A stretch of 64,000 bases of DNA, taken from contig CANLWG010000002.1 of the NCBI GenBank assembly GCA_947494715.1, forward strand, positions 248,001 to 312,000, given 5' to 3'. The position numbers and the translations under genes are program-made. How positions within the stretch are numbered: position 1 is the first letter of the stretch; the number at the start of each line of letters is the position of its first letter. The DNA is from an uncultured Flavobacteriaceae bacterium. Lineage in GTDB: Bacteria > Bacteroidota > Bacteroidia > Flavobacteriales > Flavobacteriaceae. This document shows, piece after piece, positions 61,654 to 64,000 of this stretch. The notes beneath the pieces are model-generated. The model did no database searches. It was not told the DNA's origin and saw only the letters and a list, made by a program, of their open reading frames with translations.

Positions 61654-64000
61654 TCAATTATTTTTTACGGCTCGTATGGCCTCAACAAAATGTTTGGGAG
61701 TTGCCTCCGTGAAATGTTGTATCTGGTGACGGCAACTAAATCCGCAAGCCACAATTTCGTGATCTTTTTGTAACTTTTTTATCGCCGGAAACAGAATTTC
61801 ATTTCCAATTTTTTTGGAAAGGGCGTAATGTTCTTTCTCGTAGCCAAAAGAACCTGCCATACCACAACAACCTGATGGTATTTCTTGGGTTTTCTTTACC
61901 GAATCCTTTACCAACGTCTTCATCGCGTTGGTGCCATACAATGCTTTTTGATGGCAATGTCCATGAATTGCCATGGCTCCGGATATGGGTTCAAAACGCA
62001 CATTCAAATGGCCCTTTTCGAATTCATCGCTCAAGAACACATCGATCATCATCACCCCATTTTTCAGTTGTTCCGCCATGTCGGTGTCGGCTATCATATC
62101 CGGTAGGTCATCGTTTAGGGCCGAGGCACAGCTAGGTTCACAAACCACCACCTTTAATCCTTGCTCCAGGAATTTTTTTAATCCGTCTATTGTTTTTACA
62201 CCATCCCTTTTGGCATCCCGTAGAAAGCCATGGGAAATTTTCGGTCGTTGGCAACAACCCACATTGGCCAAAATAACCTCATATCCACAGGAATTCAAAA
62301 GTCTTAGGGCGGAAATCCCCACTTGTGGTTCATGATAATTCAAATAGGTATCTGCAAACAGCACCACTTTTTTATCACCCTTATTTGTTTTATGGGCATG
62401 TTCCGCAAACCATTTGTAAAATGGTTGTCTTGCAAAACCGGGTAGTTTCCTTCGCTTATCGAATTTAGCGGTATGTTCTAAAATCGATCGGAACAGAACG
62501 GTTTTTTGAAGGAGATTGACCATCCCCGCCTTCCATCCGGATATATTCGCCGCGGCCTTTGCCGAATTACGGATCAGTCTATCCCTAAAAGTAATACCAT
62601 GTTGGTCATAATACATTTGTAAGCTGTCGCTTTTCATCTTCGCCATATCCACATTACTGGGGCATTCGGATTTACAGGCCTTACAGGAAAGACAAAGATC
62701 CATGACCTCATGAAGACGTTGGCTAGCCAAACCTTCTTTTCCAAATTGATTGGACATTGCCAAACGAAGTGCATTGGCCCTACCCCTCGTGGAATGTTCT
62801 TCGTCCCTAGTGGCCTTAAAACTTGGACACATGGTTCCACCCAATACTTTTCGGCATTCCCCAACCCCGGTACACATATGTACGGAGGCTTCAAAACCTT
62901 CCTCGACTTTGTATTGATATTCGGTTTTTACAGGTTGATCTTGATAGGCCGTTCCATATCGCAAATTATGTTCTATGGTCTGTGCCTCTACAATTTTGCC
63001 TGGATTCATCAAGTTATCCGGGTCGAATAGTTTTTTGATATCCAAAAAGGCTCCGTAAAGGGTTTCGCCGAAAAAACGTTTATTGTAGGCACTCCTTACC
63101 AAGCCATCCCCATGTTCCCCGCTCCAAGACCCCTTGTATTTCATCACCAGTTCAAAGGTATCATCGGTAATGGCTTTCAATCTTTGGATATCCTCAGCCA
63201 ATCTTAGGTCCAATATAGGACGTACATGGATTACCCCAACACTGGCATGTGCGTACATGGCGGCCTTGGTACCGTGCTTTTCACATATTTTCAGGACCTG
63301 ATCGATATACTCTGGCAAGTATTGGGAAGGTATTCCCGCATCTTCGATAAACGCCAAGGGCTTTTTATTTCCTTTTAGCCCCAACATCAATCCCAGGCCT
63401 TTTTTACGGATTACCCATACATCCTCGTAGGCCTCTCCTTCAGGAAAAATCGGGTAGGCATAACCGAATCCTTTTGCCTTTAGTTGTGCAATCATTTGGC
63501 GGGGCCTCTCCATTACATCTTCCAAGGTATCCCCATAAAATTCTACTATTAATATAGCCTCCGGATTTCCTTCCAAAAAGTGACAATGGTGTTTTGTAGT
63601 GAGGTTTTCCCTGCTAAGGCCGATAACCGTTTTATCCAATATCTCAATAGCGGAAGGGGTAAAGGGCAACATGGGTTCTACAGCGGATATGGCCTCCAAA
63701 ATTTCGGCAAAATGTACTACACAGACCGATTTATGTTTGGGCAGGTCTACAAGATTAAGCTTAAGCTCCAAGGTCGTTGCCAAGGTGCCTTCGCTACCGC
63801 AAATCAATTTGCTCAAGTTCCATTGGTCTGTATACACGAATTCGTCCAAATTGTAACCCCCCACTCTTCGCATTACCTTGGGAAAACGTTCTTTGATTTC
63901 CTTGAAATGGGTATCCACCAATTTTTTAAAGGATGTATAGATCTCCCCTTCACGATCGGTTTGCGCGGCCTTTTTATAATATTCTTCCGGGGAATAGTTT
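61654..64000 (-). CDS. FAD- and Fe-S-binding oxidoreductase (D-lactate/glycolate oxidase type), truncated at window edge
   Basis: The frame is open to base 64000, so the N-terminus lies outside the window; an internal GTG at 63921 is not the start. Visible parts are the FAD-oxidase half (SKLICGSEGTLATTLELKLNLVDLPKH, GSWSGEHGDGLVRSAYNKRFFG, FDPDNLMNPGKIV), then an iron-sulfur domain (CTGVGECRKVLGGTMCPSFKATRDEEHSTRGRANALR and LCLSCKACKSECPSNVDMAKMK). C-terminal CCG-type cysteine domains follow (NVGCCQRPK, SGCCGMAGSFGYEKEHY). This is the fused GlcD-GlpC layout of D-2-hydroxyacid dehydrogenases such as Dld-II/YdiJ. It would oxidise glycolate, D-lactate or a related acid and feed the respiratory chain. 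Confidence 0.9.
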   Translation of the reverse strand, partial: NYSPEEYYKKAAQTDREGEIYTSFKKLVDTHFKEIKERFPKVMRRVGGYNLDEFVYTDQWNLSKLICGSEGTLATTLELKLNLVDLPKHKSVCVVHFAEILEAISAVEPMLPFTPSAIEILDKTVIGLSRENLTTKHHCHFLEGNPEAILIVEFYGDTLEDVMERPRQMIAQLKAKGFGYAYPIFPEGEAYEDVWVIRKKGLGLMLGLKGNKKPLAFIEDAGIPSQYLPEYIDQVLKICEKHGTKAAMYAHASVGVIHVRPILDLRLAEDIQRLKAITDDTFELVMKYKGSWSGEHGDGLVRSAYNKRFFGETLYGAFLDIKKLFDPDNLMNPGKIVEAQTIEHNLRYGTAYQDQPVKTEYQYKVEEGFEASVHMCTGVGECRKVLGGTMCPSFKATRDEEHSTRGRANALRLAMSNQFGKEGLASQRLHEVMDLCLSCKACKSECPSNVDMAKMKSDSLQMYYDQHGITFRDRLIRNSAKAAANISGWKAGMVNLLQKTVLFRSILEHTAKFDKRRKLPGFARQPFYKWFAEHAHKTNKGDKKVVLFADTYLNYHEPQVGISALRLLNSCGYEVILANVGCCQRPKISHGFLRDAKRDGVKTIDGLKKFLEQGLKVVVCEPSCASALNDDLPDMIADTDMAEQLKNGVMMIDVFLSDEFEKGHLNVRFEPISGAMAIHGHCHQKALYGTNAMKTLVKDSVKKTQEIPSGCCGMAGSFGYEKEHYALSKKIGNEILFPAIKKLQKDHEIVACGFSCRHQIQHFTEATPKHFVEAIRAVKNN

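Noticed and set aside
1-64000. CRISPR arrays, prophage genes, rRNA operons or biosynthetic clusters
   Set aside because: No regularly spaced repeats, phage structural genes, rRNA signatures or synthase-type genes were seen.

Overview
The window looks like a chromosomal segment of a marine Bacteroidota, most likely a Flavobacteriaceae member of the Zobellia/Maribacter/Arenibacter type. The evidence is a SusC/SusD pair, a hybrid two-component regulator, an AraR-type NUDIX regulator, many SPII lipoproteins, S1 sulfatases, TAnnTTTG-type -7 boxes and dense export signals. No genus is provable from the sequence alone. Both window edges cut genes: a DUF1501 protein on the left and an FAD/Fe-S oxidoreductase on the right.

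Layout. 1-3.7 kb: a DUF1501 protein, a beta-propeller protein and a DUF2231-cytochrome-LRR membrane protein. 4-13.4 kb: an accessory patch with a lipoprotein, an IS3 remnant, a TPR-type hybrid two-component regulator, collagen-like and kelch-like lipoproteins, tRNA-Arg(CCU) with tRNA-derived fragments around a GIY-YIG nuclease, a frameshifted GC-rich IS110 element and a palindromic MITE-like element. 13.4-26.7 kb: a mostly plus-strand catabolic cluster (two Gfo/Idh/MocA oxidoreductases, NagA-like deacetylase, Nramp-like carrier, NagB, an exported TIM-barrel isomerase-like protein, DUF4434, AGE epimerase, family-10-like glycosidase, sulfatase, FAD oxidoreductase). 26.7-36 kb: a minus-strand cluster in which nearly every enzyme has an export signal (CBM9-like protein, PQQ-type dehydrogenase-cytochrome c, amidohydrolase, BASS carrier, RraA-like aldolase, RidA, SelA-like PLP enzyme, lipoprotein RidA, esterase). 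36-47.5 kb: a PSD1/DUF1501 pair, DUF1080, a second sulfatase, a heptaheme cytochrome and a large FG-GAP/ASPIC lipoprotein. 47.8-59.3 kb: SusC/SusD and an L-arabinose operon (NUDIX regulator-araB-araD-symporter-araA). 59.5-64 kb: a frameshifted MarR-GNAT gene, a class V aminotransferase and a glycolate/D-lactate-type oxidoreductase.

How the genes may work together. The region from 13 to 47 kb reads as machinery for a sulfated, amino-sugar-containing glycan. Sulfatases and glycosidase-like proteins would trim it, and exported Gfo/Idh, PF01261-type and DUF1080 proteins suggest oxidation at C3 and cleavage of 3-keto-glycosides. NagA/NagB/AGE would handle amino sugars. The most unusual part is 26.7-35.1 kb. 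There an exported SelA-like PLP ammonia-lyase-type enzyme lies between two exported RidA imine deaminases, next to an exported amidohydrolase, an RraA-type aldolase, a PQQ/cytochrome dehydrogenase and a BASS carrier. I propose a periplasmic route from an N-acetylated amino sugar, through its aldonate and 2-keto-3-deoxy acid, to small keto acids. This is inference from family roles and gene order, not a demonstrated pathway.

Two apparently broken genes (IS110 transposase, MarR-GNAT) each differ from an intact frame by one base in a short homopolymer, so sequencing error should be excluded before treating them as real mutations.
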